From the NCBI RefSeq assembly GCF_033958435.1, contig NC_134137.1, forward strand, positions 223,179,501-223,243,500: a DNA stretch of 64,000 nt, in the 5' to 3' direction. This DNA comes from Carettochelys insculpta. Taxonomy: Eukaryota > Chordata > Testudines > Carettochelyidae. Within the stretch, counting starts at the first letter, position 1. The number at the start of each line of letters is the position of its first letter. A model generated the notes under the pieces. It had not been told where the DNA came from. It ran no database searches and worked only from the letters and a program-made list of their open reading frames with translations. Both the position numbers and the translations under genes were made by a program. Positions 44,245-56,381 of this stretch are shown one piece after another.

Positions 44245-45202
44245 AGTGGAGGACTAAGGGTGTGAGGCGCATGGCGACAGCACAGAGGCTAGGTCTGGGG
44301 CAAGAGGGACAGGGGCTGGAAGGAGATAGAGGAGGGGGTGAGCAGAGATGGGGCAGAAGGGGACTAAAGTCGGGAGGAAAGGGGAAACAAAGAGTGCGAC
44401 AGAATGAGAAGCAGGAAAGCGGGCAGGGGAGTAGCCCCAGAGGCAGGGTACTGAGTGAGACAAAGGTAGATGAAGCGAGAGTGAGAAAAGAAGTCACTGA
44501 GGCTATGCCTCCATTCCTGGCTCCAGGAGTCACACCCACACTAGCTGTAACCAAGCTAGTGTGCTAAAAATAGCCCTGGCACCCCAAGCAGTGGGAGGGA
44601 CTAGTGAGCCATGTACAAGCCCATCCATGACACTAGGGATGTAATTGGGGTATCTCTGCCTGTGACTTGTGCTGCCATGGCAACTCATTCAGCATCTTAC
44701 CTGCATCAGAACCAGCAGGGGTCTGTCTCCTTGAGCTAGGCATTACACTTCCAGCTCTTGCGCTGGCATGCCCAGGGGCAGACAGAGAAGGAAAATGCAG
44801 CATGAACAAGACAAATCTGAAAGGAGATAGAAGAGGACAAGAGGGCGGCAAAGAGAGGTGTAGAGAAGGTAAAAAGGAGCCAGTGACAGAGGGATAATGA
44901 GGAGAGGCCAGAAATGAGCAGGGGGCTGTCATGACAGAAAATACTTCTGTTTTCCCTTTGGTCATGGCTTCTTTTGGGCCTTGCTCTGCCCTAGGCTGTG
45001 TTCTACCCACTTGGCATGCCAGAGCAGTTGTTCTGTGAACTGGCCTTTGCTGGTGTTTCTGTAAGTGTGGGTAGCAATGTGCATGCACTAGCTAGCTGAT
45101 GAGCTGGCTTGTGTCTCTATGAGCGCGCACACTATGTGTCTGCATTTATGGGAGTGGGTGTGTGTCTGCTTTTCGTGTTGTGTGATCAGGATTGGGTGAA
45201 AA
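44242..45202. other. Non-coding, purine-rich stretch
   Basis: About 44290-44490 and 44810-44930 are A/G-rich on the plus strand. This explains overlapping long frames of 150-160 codons on both strands, which I do not regard as genes. Confidence 0.45.
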
Positions 45203-45226
45203 GTGTGTGTGTGTGTGTGTGTGTGT
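45203..45226. repeat. (GT)12 microsatellite
   Basis: Perfect GT run. Confidence 0.95.
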
Positions 45227-45744
45227 AAGTACAGGTGAGTAGGAGAGTGGCTCTCTGCCTGCTCCAGAGCTCAAATGCTGGCCTAGTTTAAAGCCCATTA
45301 GCGACACTCCAGCTGTGAAAGCAACCTTAAAACTGCTCTAAACAGTTCCTGTGTGTGGGAGTGCTTGATTGGAGTAGCAGTTATGGTAATCTTCTGCTTC
45401 TCCACCTCAGTCCCTCAGAGTAGGTGACATCAGTTGAGTTTGGCTGGACTGGGTTGTGCACCTGCGAGCCCTGAAGGGGCAGAACCCCTCCATGCCTGTT
45501 ATAACCCATTAAAATTCAGAGCAACCCTAAGGCTACCCTGGAGCTTCACAGGGTGTGGGTGAACTGGCTCTTAGCTGGCTTCAGCTTTGGTGTGGCATGG
45601 AAAGGTGGCACACAGTCTTTTTTGGCTGTCTTTTAGGTGTTCCAGAGCACCTGAGGTCAAACACTCCGTGGTGCATGCATTAAATAAGTCTGTGTATGTA
45701 CCTCCCGAGGGCAAGCAGGTGTGTGTCCAGAGTAGGTTTTGGGG

Positions 45745-45746
<2 letters not shown>
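45227..45746. other. Non-coding, nothing recognised
   Basis: Unique sequence between microsatellites. Confidence 0.4.

Positions 45747-45814
<68 letters not shown>
45747..45814. repeat. Compound (GA)n(GT)n microsatellite
   Basis: A GA run (45747-45782) passes directly into a GT run (45783-45814). A 190-codon plus-strand frame crosses it, reading RERERE then VCVCVC, which is typical of translated simple repeats. Confidence 0.95.
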
Positions 45815-45815
<1 letters not shown>

Positions 45816-46578
45816 TAGAGTCCCATAACACCCACCATGTACGATGCCTGGCTGGGACTGACCGATGCTGCCCCGCTTATGTTACATCCTCTCCAATGCA
45901 TGAACCACTTGCCCTAATTGTCTGCCTGCTCCCACCCGCTGCTCCCCATATCCATTTCCAGAAGTGTGAAGGGCAGAATAAGCCCCATTTCCTCTTGGTC
46001 TGCTTCTCGTTGCTAGCCCCCAGTTATTTCCATGAGCATAAAGCTGCGTATCCTCTGATGAAGTGTGCCAGGAGGATGCTGCTTCTCTGCAAGTCTGATT
46101 TGTTTGCAGAAAGGGTGTTTGATCCCCCTGGTTGTTTTTGTTTTCCAAGAGAGTGCTGAGACAGCTGTATTAATCATGCAAGCCCAGCCATGTGTAATGT
46201 GCTTTATCAATTGCACACCAGCGCTGAATGGCAACCAGTTTGCGAACGGGCCCAGCGCGATGCCTGAGCGCAGAAGATAAACCTGATGCTTCCCAAACTG
46301 ACTTACCGTCATGGGTTAGTGAATGGAGAGACTGTTTGCTCAGGACAATAACTAGATGGGAGCCCAATTTGTTAGGCAAATTCCTTAGTGGTTTACAAAG
46401 TGAAGAGAAAGGAGGGAGACGATAGGGAGCAGGAGGAAGTGGGAGATAGGAGGCAGGTCTATAAGGATTAGAAAAAGAAGTCTTGTGTGTTTTCTCCCCA
46501 CTCTACTTTAATTTCAGTGTAGCTAGAGTATGCACAGCAGGTTCTGCTACTGGGAAGACAACTGAAAAAGTAGCAGGG

Positions 46579-46581
<3 letters not shown>
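45815..46581. other. Non-coding, nothing recognised
   Basis: Unique sequence, no exon signal. Confidence 0.4.

Positions 46582-46630
<49 letters not shown>
46582..46630. repeat. (GA)n microsatellite
   Basis: GA run of about 40 bases followed by GAGGGAGAGA. Confidence 0.95.
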
Positions 46631-46654
46631 TGGTCAGGGGAGCAGGACTTTATT

Positions 46655-46847
46655 TAGGGTTATCATGTAGAAAAGAGGACTCCCCCTGAGAGGGAGTGTA
46701 TCTGGGTCAGTGTCTACCCACTCATGGCGTATTAATGTGTTATATTATATCTAGCACATTAAGACACCATGAGTGTGTAGATACTGACACACATATACTC
46801 CCTCTGGGGGTGTCCTCTTTTTTTGAAAGGTCAAATGTGGTAACCCC
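46655..46847. mobile_element. 193-bp fold-back hAT MITE
   Basis: Nearly the whole element is an inverted repeat: left TAGGGTTATCATG...AGAGGACTCCCCCTGAGAGG...CACTCATGG, right CCATGAGTGTG...CCTCTGGGGGTGTCCTCT...GTGGTAACCCC. The loop is TATTATAT-rich (about 46738-46756). Flanks are ACTTTATT (46647-46654) and ACTTTATG (46848-46855), a 7/8 target duplication. No coding potential. Confidence 0.85.
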
Positions 46848-46855
46848 ACTTTATG

Positions 46856-47690
46856 CATATTTGTTATATTAGATTTTTATTCCCATCTACCCCCAAACTT
46901 CTCCCCACTCCATGTGAAGAGTTTAGGGTACTGGTTTGAGGGGTAAAATTATTATTCCCTGACTGCTCACATGGTGGCATCAGGAGCTGGTTTAAAACAG
47001 TGTCAAGCTGTGTGTTTCACAGCTGGATTTGTTTTTCTTCCAAGTGCTGGGTTGGTTGGGTGTGGAGGTCTAGCTTCTGTCTCAATGCTAGTACAAAACA
47101 GAACCACCCACACTGCAGCTCAACTTGAGCTACCAGTGAGGATACCTGATGATTAATTATCCAAGGGTGGGGTGATTTCTAGTCCATTCAATGCAGATCA
47201 GGCCATAGATGGTAGCACTGGAAAAGGCACACCATTCCCCCCATTCCCCTGCCAAAATTTTAATTGCTAAATGGGGTGTCCCAAATTCCCTGCTTCTCTG
47301 GGTGGCCCTCACTGTGCTCCCTCTTCCCCACAGACACCTGTCGCTACTGCTCAGAGGTCCCTATGGAGCACAAAGGCCAGAACACAGTTTTGCAGCTATG
47401 CTCTGCATGCAGTGAACAGGGCAGAACCAGATCAGGCAGTAGCTGTGGATACAAAGGGCTTCAAGCGTGTCCCACAGCAAGGGCAAAGGCCAAACTGAAG
47501 CACATTCCCCTAGGCTTTCTAGTCCTAGTTCTCAACTGCCTCCTCCCTCGCTTTCAGTTCATTGGATTCTCCACAGCACTGTAGCCAGAGAGGGTTATGC
47601 AAATATATGCAAGTGAGGGCTCCTTTTGCAATAAATCTTAATTAAAATTAATGAACAAAAGTACAGAAACAGAGCAAACCAGAAAACTAT
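46856..47690. other. Non-coding, nothing recognised
   Basis: Unique sequence; the 106-codon frame at 47264-47584 has no domain. Confidence 0.4.
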
Positions 47691-47691
47691 T

Positions 47692-47711
47692 TCTCTCTCT
47701 CTCTCTCTCTC
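47692..47711. repeat. (CT)10 microsatellite
   Basis: Perfect CT run. Confidence 0.9.
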
Positions 47712-47946
47712 GTTTTTTTGTGGGATAGTTTGTGGAGGAAGGAAGTAAAAATATTTTTTTTCTTGATGGGTAACAAAAGTTTTTTCGGCATGGTTGACGA
47801 CTGTTCACCCAAGCTAATGTGAGTTGTTGTAATAATAATAATACTACTAAGACCTGGAGTTTCTCTGGTTCCTCACATAGAATACAAGCTGCTGCTTCTT
47901 GACTTGAATGAAGTCTCTGAACTCCCCCTGAGGACAGCATTACTAC

Positions 47947-48090
47947 CAGTGCTTTTTTGTGCCAGTACTTGCCGACACTGATTACTGGCACCTCAGCAGC
48001 TTGAGCCCTTGGATTAGCTGAGGGTAAGGGGGTAGTGGTGGGAAGAGGAGGGGCAGCTGGCTGAGTACTGGCTCCTCTTTTTTTTATTTT
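47947..48090. mobile_element. hAT-like MITE (CAGTGCTTTTTT end)
   Basis: It begins CAGTGCTTTTTTGTGCCAGT with ACTTGCC, and ends GAGTACTGGCTCCTCTTTTT. The inner GCCAGTACT / AGTACTGGC is an inverted pair. The pattern (CAGTGCTTTTTT...GCCAGTACC...GTACTGGCACC) is a repeat I know from turtles. The right terminus is not sharp. Confidence 0.55.
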
Positions 48091-48099
48091 TAAACAAAA

Positions 48100-48184
48100 C
48101 AGGCACAGATTATTATCCCCCTTTTACACATGCAGAAACTCAGGATGAGACAGGACACACAACTTGACCAAGGTCACATGGTGT
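48100..48184 (-). repeat. MIR SINE fragment
   Basis: 'ATTATTATCCCCCTTTTACA' then 'GCAGAAACTCAGGATGAGAC' and 'CTTGACCAAGGTCACATGG' is an antisense MIR core in standard order. Confidence 0.75.
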
Positions 48185-48440
48185 TTCATAGGTACTAAGG
48201 CTAGGCAAGACCCTTGTGATCATCTAGTCTGACTTCCTGCATAATACAGGCCCCCACCCTTTCTTGACTTCATTCCTACTGAGAATCAAGTTAAGCTTTG
48301 TGAACAACATCCAATCTTGAGTTAAACATTGCCTGTGATGGGGGAATCACCACACCCTTTGATAAGTTGTTCCAGTGGTTAATTACTCTCAGTGTTAAAA
48401 AGTCACAGGTTAGTCTCAGTGAGAATTAGTCTAGCTTCAG
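48185..48440 (-). mobile_element. CR1 LINE 3' fragment, second subfamily
   Basis: 'TCATAGGTACTAAGGCTAGG', 'TTGTGATCATCTAGTCTGAC', 'TCCTGCATAATACAGGC' and 'GTTCCAGTGGTTAATTACTC' fit the GATCATCTAGTCTGACCTCC variety of CR1, different from the copies at 32720 and 56966. Confidence 0.75.
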
Positions 48441-51400
48441 CTTTCACCACGATGAGTCTGTGTTAGAGCAGGAAGAGGATCCAGGTGACCCGGCCTCCTG
48501 GCTTGCTACTTTCTACCTCACTGACTAGATTTTCAAAAGAGTGCCGCCTGTTATCTGATCATGCCGGTAGGAACTGAAGGCAACGTCTTCACCACAGAGT
48601 TAGACCAGGTGGTGGGCATGCAGGTTTGAACACCTGAGTAACCTGGTCCAGTCTGAGCATCCATACTGCAAAGTCAACCTAAGACACATCTATGTTACTG
48701 CTCCTTATACCAATGTAGTACTCACCGAATTGGAGCAGGGCTCGTTTGATAAGCTGGCTTGATAACATGGGCAGAAAGCCCATTGAGTTCTTGAGTCTGA
48801 CTTCCTACTTAGGGCATCATGTTTTAAACAAGGGAGCTTCTGTCTAGATGCAGATATCTGAAGCCAACCAGCAATCCAATTATGTAGTAGAGGTGCACTC
48901 ATATCATCCAAGAATATACCATTAGATAGTGATGAGCCCAACTTGAACCATGGGCCCAAACCTCCTGTGACCTTTGAGAAAGTTCTGAGCCAGAGATGGA
49001 GCTGAATCCTCATGCCTCTCACTTCTTTTCATTTCTGTTTCCTGGTTCCTCAGGAGCAAGGATCAGAAACAACTGGGCACTTTGTCCCTAGGTGGGCTAC
49101 CAGCTGTCAACCACACTTCAGAATTAATGGGGTTTAAAAGCAGCATATGTGATTTGCGATTTCACTGTTCTTTCCTTTGAGACTTGTTAGAGAAGGGAAT
49201 TCAAACCCTAAGAAGGCTTGGGGTTGTGGAAGGCCCTTGAAAGTGGTTTAAACTGGTTGCTTTGTGGGAACCAAATAATGAGGATAAAGATCAAATTCAG
49301 ACCTAGCATAAGCAGAATTTGGCCCTAAGAATATTGCCAGTCAGGTCCTCCTTTTCGACATGAAGAAGGGGCTGTGGGCATGCTGATCCACTTGCAAGCA
49401 CCCATAGACATAACAGAATTTTTTTTATAATATGATTAGGACTGGCTGACTCAAGAGAAGACAGTTCTGACTGCTCAGCAGGCCAGCCCTGTAACACACC
49501 AGCAGGGTGGTCTAGTGGGGGCATAGGGCCCAAGACAATGCCCACTGCCACAAGCCCTGCCCCTTTCCACCCATCCTCCTGTGCCACCCCTTTCCCCAAA
49601 CCTCCGCTCCTTCCCTGGCTCCTCTGCCCCCTTGCCAGAAGCCACCTACCCAAGCGACATGAGCTGGGGGGGGGCTGACACCAGGTGGCAGGGGGGGTCA
49701 GCCCCCCACCACATGCACTGCATTGGCAGGAGCCAGAGAAACCTGGCAGCCTGCTCTACCCCACCTTTCCACCCATATCCCAGCCCACTGTCGCTGTAAT
49801 GAGCAGAGGGGAGATGGGGCTGTTTTACACCATGCCCCTTCCAGGACTCTTCCAGACCATGCTGGGCCCATGGACTACCATCAATATGGGGGACTGTCTC
49901 ATCCAGAGCACTGTTGAGGCAGTCACTGCTCCACAGTGTGGGGCCTGGGGCAATCACCCTGAACCAGCCAATGGTGGGATTGTTCTGCCCATTGGCTCCT
50001 CAGGGTCCATGCTGGTCAAAAGATGCTATTTCCCCATGATTTTTTCCTGTGGAGACATCCTGTTTAAATCCAACCAAATCACTTGGTTTTTGCCAAATGT
50101 GGAGCCATTGTCCATGAGAAAAGTGTTTGCTCACTGCAATTGCACTACTGCTAAGTACCATGTGGTGGAGGGAGTGAGCTGGGAGAGAACAGGTGACCGC
50201 ATGAACAAAGAGGGCCCCCCATCCCTGGGCAAGAGGGAGTAGAATAGGAGGCCATTAAGAGAAAGCTGCTCTTGGGCCCTCTTAGGAAGCTCCATCTTCC
50301 CTGTTCAATAGACCCAGTTGAACAACTTTCTTTTCCCTCCCTCCCTTGCACCTTAATCAAGGCATTAGTGACAGTACAAACTACAAGGACTACAGCTAAA
50401 AGGAGACTAGCTACAATCTACAGTCCATCCAGGGTCATTCTCCAGTCTGCATCTGTTTTGTGGAAAGGTAGGACTGTCGCCTCCTCTGCCCCCAAAATCA
50501 GTTACCCATCCACTACCCTTATCCTGATGAGCCATGGAACTAGATTTTGTTTCATCTGGTCCTTTTGAGTGTCTTCAGCACTTGATTCCTTCTGGTGTTA
50601 AACTATACAGTCCAGGACAGCGTTACTCACTGCCCGGCCACTGGGCCAGGTGAAGGTTCCAGGGCAGACACCGTGAAGGCGGGACAGGTGATCGACAGCG
50701 ATTTATGAATGCTGTAGGGGGTGGGATAGTTACTCTATCCGCTCTGTTGGGTTACGGGCATGTTCACTGTATTCATGTGTTGGTTTAGTTTAACAGCTGG
50801 AGATTAGCGGGATGGTGAGACAATGACACCAGATAAGCTACCTCCTAGTTTTCAAGGTGGGCTCAGAAGGGAGAATGCTTCAGTTGTCATCTGGGAAAAT
50901 GCTACTTCTCGGCTCCAGTCAAAGTTACAAGACTGCTTTTGCCACAGCTGGCTGCCAAAAGACAAAAGGGATGCTAAAGAGTTAAGAAGTCCTTCTCTAG
51001 AGTGAGGGAGGTCCAAGAGCTGCTCCTGGAGAAGAGATGGATGCTGAAGTAGACTCTGTGGGAAGGACCAAAGAAGCAAAATGTGCTTGAGTGGTGGGTT
51101 CAGGAGTAAGACAAACAAGAGACTAGGCCTTTTGTTGTGTTGAAGTTCTTCTGTATTGCACTTTGTTCTTGCTGTGCTCTGGTTTGACCAAGCTGTCTGG
51201 TCACCTGTATTAATCACACCTCCCAAAAGCAAGACCTGCAGGTACCAAACCTAGTGGAACTTTCTGAATAATTGCAGCCCATACACAGGGTACTACAGCC
51301 CAAGGCCCAATCTAAGAGAGGGAAACTCATGGGATACCACACAGAGAGTCAAATGCACAAGGGGTGGGAAATGCACTCAAGGAGATGGAAGAGGTATACC
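48441..51400. other. Non-coding, nothing firm
   Basis: No gene. 49490-50010 is GC-rich and holds an inverted pair CCAATGGTGGG...CCCATTGG (about 49967-49996), reminiscent of hAT interiors, but no ends were found. A 185-codon frame (49685-50242) is without domain. 50600-50780 is also unassigned. Confidence 0.4.
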
Positions 51401-51404
51401 TATC

Positions 51405-51600
51405 TCATAGAGCTGGAAGGGACCTTCAGAGGTCATCTGGTCCAGTCCCCTGCTCTCACAGCAAGACCTATCACCATCCCTGACAGTTTTTTTTAAATAT
51501 CACTTACTTTGTCCCAGATCCCTAAATGGCCCCACTCAAGGATTGAGTTCACAACCCTGGGTCTAGCAGGCACCTGCTCAAACCCCTGAGGTATCCCTCC
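51405..51600 (-). mobile_element. Diverged CR1 3' fragment
   Basis: 'TCATAGAGCTGGAAGGGACC' and 'TCAGAGGTCATCTGGTCCAG' open as in CR1, but the following 'TCAAGGATTGAGTTCACAAC' and 'GGGTCTAGCAGGC' do not follow the common subfamily. Probably a distinct CR1 lineage or a CR1-mobilised SINE. Confidence 0.65.
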
Positions 51601-53428
51601 CACATGTGCCAGAAGTGCAGCCAGATCTGTGGCTGTGACAGATAGCACAGAAGCGAACACGCTTGAGGCTTAACAGAGATCCCACTAGCATTGCCCTCGG
51701 AAGGAGACAAGCCTCATTGCAAACTTTCTTCCACAAAAGCATACTAAACTCCTCAGAAAATCTGGCCCTATTGATGTTGCAGTGATGCATCACCAAAGAG
51801 TGAGCAATGTTACAGCACGATGACCTTACATCAGCCAAGAAAAGATTTCAAGCACTTGGAGCGTTTTGCCTCAGCAGTCAGGATGATTAGAAAATTTATT
51901 GACGAATTAGGCACCATGATGATGATCATAGACCATATTTTGTACAGCTGAGATAAGAACTAGCTGGCTTACACTAATGCCCTGGGAAAGCCTTCCCCAT
52001 CAAATTCAAGCCCATCTATATTTAGACAGCTCCCTTTGATATCTCTGACCTCTTTGAAACAGGAGCACACAGAGAACAATACTTAGAACGTACACAGTCC
52101 TTTCCATGTCACTGCAACTCACTAATGAATTAATGCTTATAAACCCCAGGAGGCAGGAAAGTGTCACCTATATTTTATTGATGGGGAAACTGGGTTATAA
52201 AGAGGGGACATGACATGACTTAGGTCACAGAGGAGGTTTATGGCAAAGGGGATGGAACCCATAAACCCCAAGAGTTGAATAGCCCCGGTCATGTAGTAAA
52301 ACTCTTTTGCCTAGCCTTTCTTTAAAGGTAAGCTGCAAAGGACAAGTGAAGATTCAGATAAATACCAGTGTTTGTGCTGAATGGCCACATTAAAGAAGCA
52401 GCTGGGCGCTTTCAGCAATAGAAAGGTCGTCTAGAGTATTTACATTATACTTTCCCTCTCTGAAATCCTCTTAGCACTTCCTGGTTCACTGAAGATACTG
52501 CAGAATATAAAAAATTCCTAAATACTGCAAGTGTGATGTCACAGTGTGATGTCCATTGAGACATTATTACTGAAACAGGAAGCAGCAAGAAAATATCAAA
52601 GGCAATAGGGAAGAATTTTCAAAGGTTGATTAGAATTGTGCTGGTTGGTCCAGGCAGCTTAGTTAGAATTTAGAACGAACATTTGGCATAGAAATCTGGA
52701 ATTAGCTCTGCTGCAATTTTTAGCATTTGCCTTAATGGGCCACTAATGCACAACAGGATACAAAACTTTGCTTGCCTGTGGAATTTAAAAAGAAAAATAT
52801 ATTTTCAATTTGGAGAGAAATATTTGCCATTAAAACCCCACATCTTAAAAAATTAAAAATCTGAAAACTTAAACCCTAAACAGCCTTTGTGACTTTAATT
52901 TCATATCTGAGCCCATGTTTCATTTAATGTGTTCGATAATTGCATTTAATTGGATTTATTTTTCCATGCTAGATTCCCTGTGGCCTACTTTACTCCTTTC
53001 CCCAGCTTCTTGAGTGTTATTTGCAAATCACTCCCTGAGATTTAATTTTAATGGTAGCTTGACTTCAATTTTTCTTTTTGGGTTACTTTCCTTTAATGGT
53101 GTTTGCAGATTTGCCTTAAATATACCAAATAGCCCCATCTTGGCCCTGAATAGGTTGTCTGCCACATAGTTTGATTTGAAACTGCAGGGTGGTTAAGTGA
53201 AGCTGGTGTGAAACTCCTGTATTCTATTGTTCATTTCCTCAAAGGAAATGCAGGTGTTTTGCTTGGGCACACTAACGCTTTTCAAAAGAAAATGAATTCC
53301 TAATAATCCTTTACATTTGACCTCAAATTGCTCTGTAATTATTAATTAATTGTCCCTACATTACCCCTGAGAGTTAATTATCAATAGCTCGATCATAGAA
53401 CTGGGTAAACTGAGGTATGGTGGGACGT
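51601..53428. other. Repeat-poor AT-rich intronic block
   Basis: Apart from one MIR-like piece, no repeat is recognised here. 52780-53390 is AT-rich with many TAAT/ATTA words, including 'GTAATTATTAATTAATTG' (53336-53353) and 'GAGTTAATTATCAATAGC'. Repeat-free AT-rich intron in a neural gene is a reasonable place for enhancers, but conservation cannot be judged from one sequence. Confidence 0.4.
52140..52270 (-). repeat. MIR-like SINE fragment
   Basis: 'TATTTTATTGATGGGGAAAC' then 'GGACATGACATGACTTAGGT' and 'CACAGAGGAGGTTTATGG' is an antisense MIR in normal order. Confidence 0.65.
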
Positions 53429-53700
53429 AAGCAGTGCTTGATCTGTAATGAAAGAGATGCCAAGGATCAAGCAATGTTTTTACATTCAGAATGGCTGCAG
53501 CAAGCTCAGAGATGCTGAGGCAATGAACTTCCAAGCCTAGAAGTGCTGGGGCTCAGCCCCGGCAAGCCACAGAACAAATTAAACAAGGGCGATAGGCCAG
53601 AGTTTTCAAAGTGTTTAGTGATTTTGGGTGCCAACTTAAATATCTAACATGGGCCTGATTTCAGAAAGTACTGAGCACCCGTTCGCTGACAGTCAGGCCT
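53429..53700. repeat. Old dispersed repeats
   Basis: 'GCAGTGCTTGATCTGTAATG' with 'GTGCTGGGGCTCAGCCCC' belongs to a CAGTGCTT-ended pattern like 47947. The following 'GATTTTGGGTGCCAACTTAA' and 'CTGAGCACCCGTTCGCTGAC' matches the old set at 23325. Ends not definable. Confidence 0.4.
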
Positions 53701-54237
53701 CTCTCAACTGGGACATCCAATGAAGTAGACACGGCCATACTGACCTGACCAAAGCGACTGTGGGGCAGATCTGGTCTCCTGGTAGTCTCCTGATTCCCTG
53801 CACTGTGTTCATGCTTGCTCCTTCAGAACTGGATTAGTCAGAGGTGCCTCACATGCACTTCAACCACTAGACTATGCTTCCTTGCACAGTTAGTGCTCTA
53901 AGTGTCCTACCATGTGATCAGCAAGGATAGTTTCACTGGGGCATATGAAACCCAAAAAGTAAGGTGGCTCATTAAGAAAGAGCAGTCAGAAAAGCTTGGA
54001 TGTTTCTCTGGATGCTCCACACCTGGAAATGGAAATCTGAGAGTAGTGGTTTAATTTTTTCTCCCCTATAAGATTCCAGGATGCTTATACTTCTGATCAG
54101 ACTGAGAGCACAAGAGAGGAGCTGCTCTTTGAGCTACTTGGACATATATGCTTCAGGCTGGAATACATACAGTAATTAGACAGTAGGCTGAGCACAAATT
54201 GAACAGGGGGGATGTTTGGATCTGGATCCAAATACAT
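53701..54237. other. Non-coding, nothing recognised
   Basis: Unique sequence. Confidence 0.4.
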
Positions 54238-54335
54238 CATAGAATCACAGAACACTAGAACTGGAAGGGACCTAGAAGTTGTTGATTCCAGTCCCCTGCT
54301 CTCTCGGCAGCACCAAGCACCATCTAGCACAACAT
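54238..54335 (-). mobile_element. Short CR1 3' fragment
   Basis: 'CATAGAATCACAGAACACTA' followed by 'AACTGGAAGGGACCTAGAAG' and 'CCAGTCCCCTGCTCTC' is the terminal 100 bases of a CR1 copy with its CATAGAATCA tail motif. Confidence 0.85.
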
Positions 54336-54339
54336 CTCA

Positions 54340-55325
54340 GGCTCATTTCTACAAAAAATGGGAAGAAGAGAAGTTAACCGAAGTCACTTGAACCCCAGGT
54401 TTGGATTCAATATGAGATTTTGGCAACAGTTTCGGGGGGAAGGAAGGAGGCAACTGGGATGCAAAGCAAAAGGGGATAGCCTTATGCTCCTGTTGTGCTG
54501 CTCTGCCCACCCTCAGCTGTGAATGGTTGTTGAGAGGATGGAGAATGACCCTGCTAGAGAAGTATTTTGACATAAAGCATATACTGACCTGGAAAAGGGT
54601 TGGGGAGTGTGGGTAAAACTCGCTCTAATGGGGGAAAAAAAAACAATAAGCAACATGCAGGAGAAAAGAAAATGAATGCCACTTTCCACACCCAGCAAGC
54701 AGCAGTTACAAACCTGACAGCTCCCCTGTCCTGAAATTGGATCAACTAAGATGGTTTCACATACAGAGCCATTAGGCTATCAGCGCATCACAGTATGCTT
54801 CTATTGACTGAGTGAGTTGAGGAGAAGCCAGCTCAATGGTGTACAGAACTGAATCATCATTGTCTAGACAGCAGGAGGACTAAAAGACCTGTGATGAAGT
54901 TATTTATAATGGATGGGTGAAATGGCCTTTTCCTGCTTCCAAATACCAGTGAGTCAACAGACCATGGCCCACCAGAGCTGCATCTCCAGCTTGGATCTAG
55001 CCTGTGGCCGAGAAGTGAATTGTGTCATCAGTCTGGCCAGGTCATCTCTGTGGATTTATTGCTTCCAAGGAACCTATTTTATGTTGGATTTCATAATGGA
55101 CACACTCAAAGGGATCATTCACCATGCCAAAACCTCATCGGTGAGGTTCCATAAGTGTGCTTAACCCCCCCCCACCCCTGTGCAATATTTGGAAAAAAGT
55201 TTTCACAGACAACATCTCCTTGTATCTTCAGCCTGTGGTGCTGTGGGATTAGGTTATAGATTTTTAAAGTTCTTTGGTACATTGACACAGCTCCTGCAGA
55301 TATCATACTTTGCAGTTGGATAGCA
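54340..55325. other. Non-coding, nothing recognised
   Basis: Unique sequence with an A-run near 54635 and a C-run near 55167. Confidence 0.4.
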
Positions 55326-55329
55326 CCTG

Positions 55330-55510
55330 CCCTTCCAGGATCTCAAAGCACTTGGGACAGCCATTAAAGAACTAAGCATCACATACCCATTCTGAGCTGG
55401 CGATTACCCCCACTTTACAGATTGGGCACAGATGCAGTGAGAAGGGAAATGACTTACCCATGGTCACACAGTCAAGCAGTTGCCTAGCAAGGAACAAAAC
55501 GGAGGACTCA
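55330..55510 (-). repeat. MIR SINE, nearly full length
   Basis: 'TACCCCCACTTTACAGATTG', 'GGCACAGATGCAGTGAGAAG', 'GACTTACCCATGGTCACACA' and the head 'AGACCTGTGTTCTGACC' give an antisense MIR from core to tRNA-like end. The 'GACTTAC' here mimics a splice donor on the minus strand but belongs to the SINE. Confidence 0.8.
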
Positions 55511-56380
55511 TGACTGCCAGACCTGTGTTCTGACCAGTGAACCGCTCTCCCTTCATTATACTGAATGGAATTTGTCCTGGCTGATTCAGTTGCAACATGG
55601 TATATGTCATCCAAATGGTGAATATGGGGACTGAATCAGTTAGAGGTGTTCTCAGTCCCGCCAGATTCCAGGCATGTGTCTGGGGACATGAGTGTGTGAA
55701 CATACTGATAGGGCAATGTAAGTGGCTCTGGTAGCAGGATTCCTGCTTCCAAGAAGTGCCTTTCTGTACTTTTCTATAACTGTTGTTCTGCAAGCTGTGC
55801 AGTTCATGTTGATTCCAGTAAGATGTGTGCGTGCCCTGGGCACCCGCTCCATGTGCTCTTACTGCACTTAGATGGCACCAAGGACACGGATGGGGTCCAG
55901 GAGGTATTTCCTGATATAGAGCCGGGGGTGTACAGTGCTTGGGCTTGCTAGTTCTGCAGTCCTTCCTCTGCATTGCTTCACATACTGACACCAGAGCGCT
56001 TTGCAATGAAGAGCTCAGGCCCAAGTGGTCCAGTGTTCCAGGTTGGAGTGCGGCTTTCATCAGTAGCAGCTTTAGGTGGAAGTCTCTTTCCTTTTTTGTG
56101 CATGGATGGAAAGTCTTGCAAATTTGCAGCATTCAAACTGATGGGCTTTCCATAAGTACCTAAGGTGTGAGTCCTGGGGCCGGGGGTGGGACGCTGTTTG
56201 ACATCAGCTTTTTGGCAAGAGCCATAAGCCTTGAAGTCCCGGGACTGTGGCTTGCCCCACAGCCCTGGGTGAGTGACAGGATAAACCAATCCCCGTCACC
56301 AACTAGAACTCTGATATGACTAGCAGCTCCCACTGAAACTAATAAAACTACTACTCAGTCACTAGCCACAGCTAACGCCA
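55511..56380. other. Non-coding, nothing recognised
   Basis: A 222-codon minus-strand frame overlaps the MIR and shows no domain. Confidence 0.4.
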
Positions 56381-56381
56381 T

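Noticed and set aside
45587..46159. 190-codon plus-strand frame
   Set aside because: Contains translated GA and GT microsatellites (RERE, VCVC).
55452..55458. Donor-like GTAAGTC on the minus strand
   Set aside because: It is the standard GACTTAC of an antisense MIR.
55464..56132. 222-codon minus-strand frame
   Set aside because: Overlaps a MIR SINE and unique intron; no recognisable domain or splice signals.
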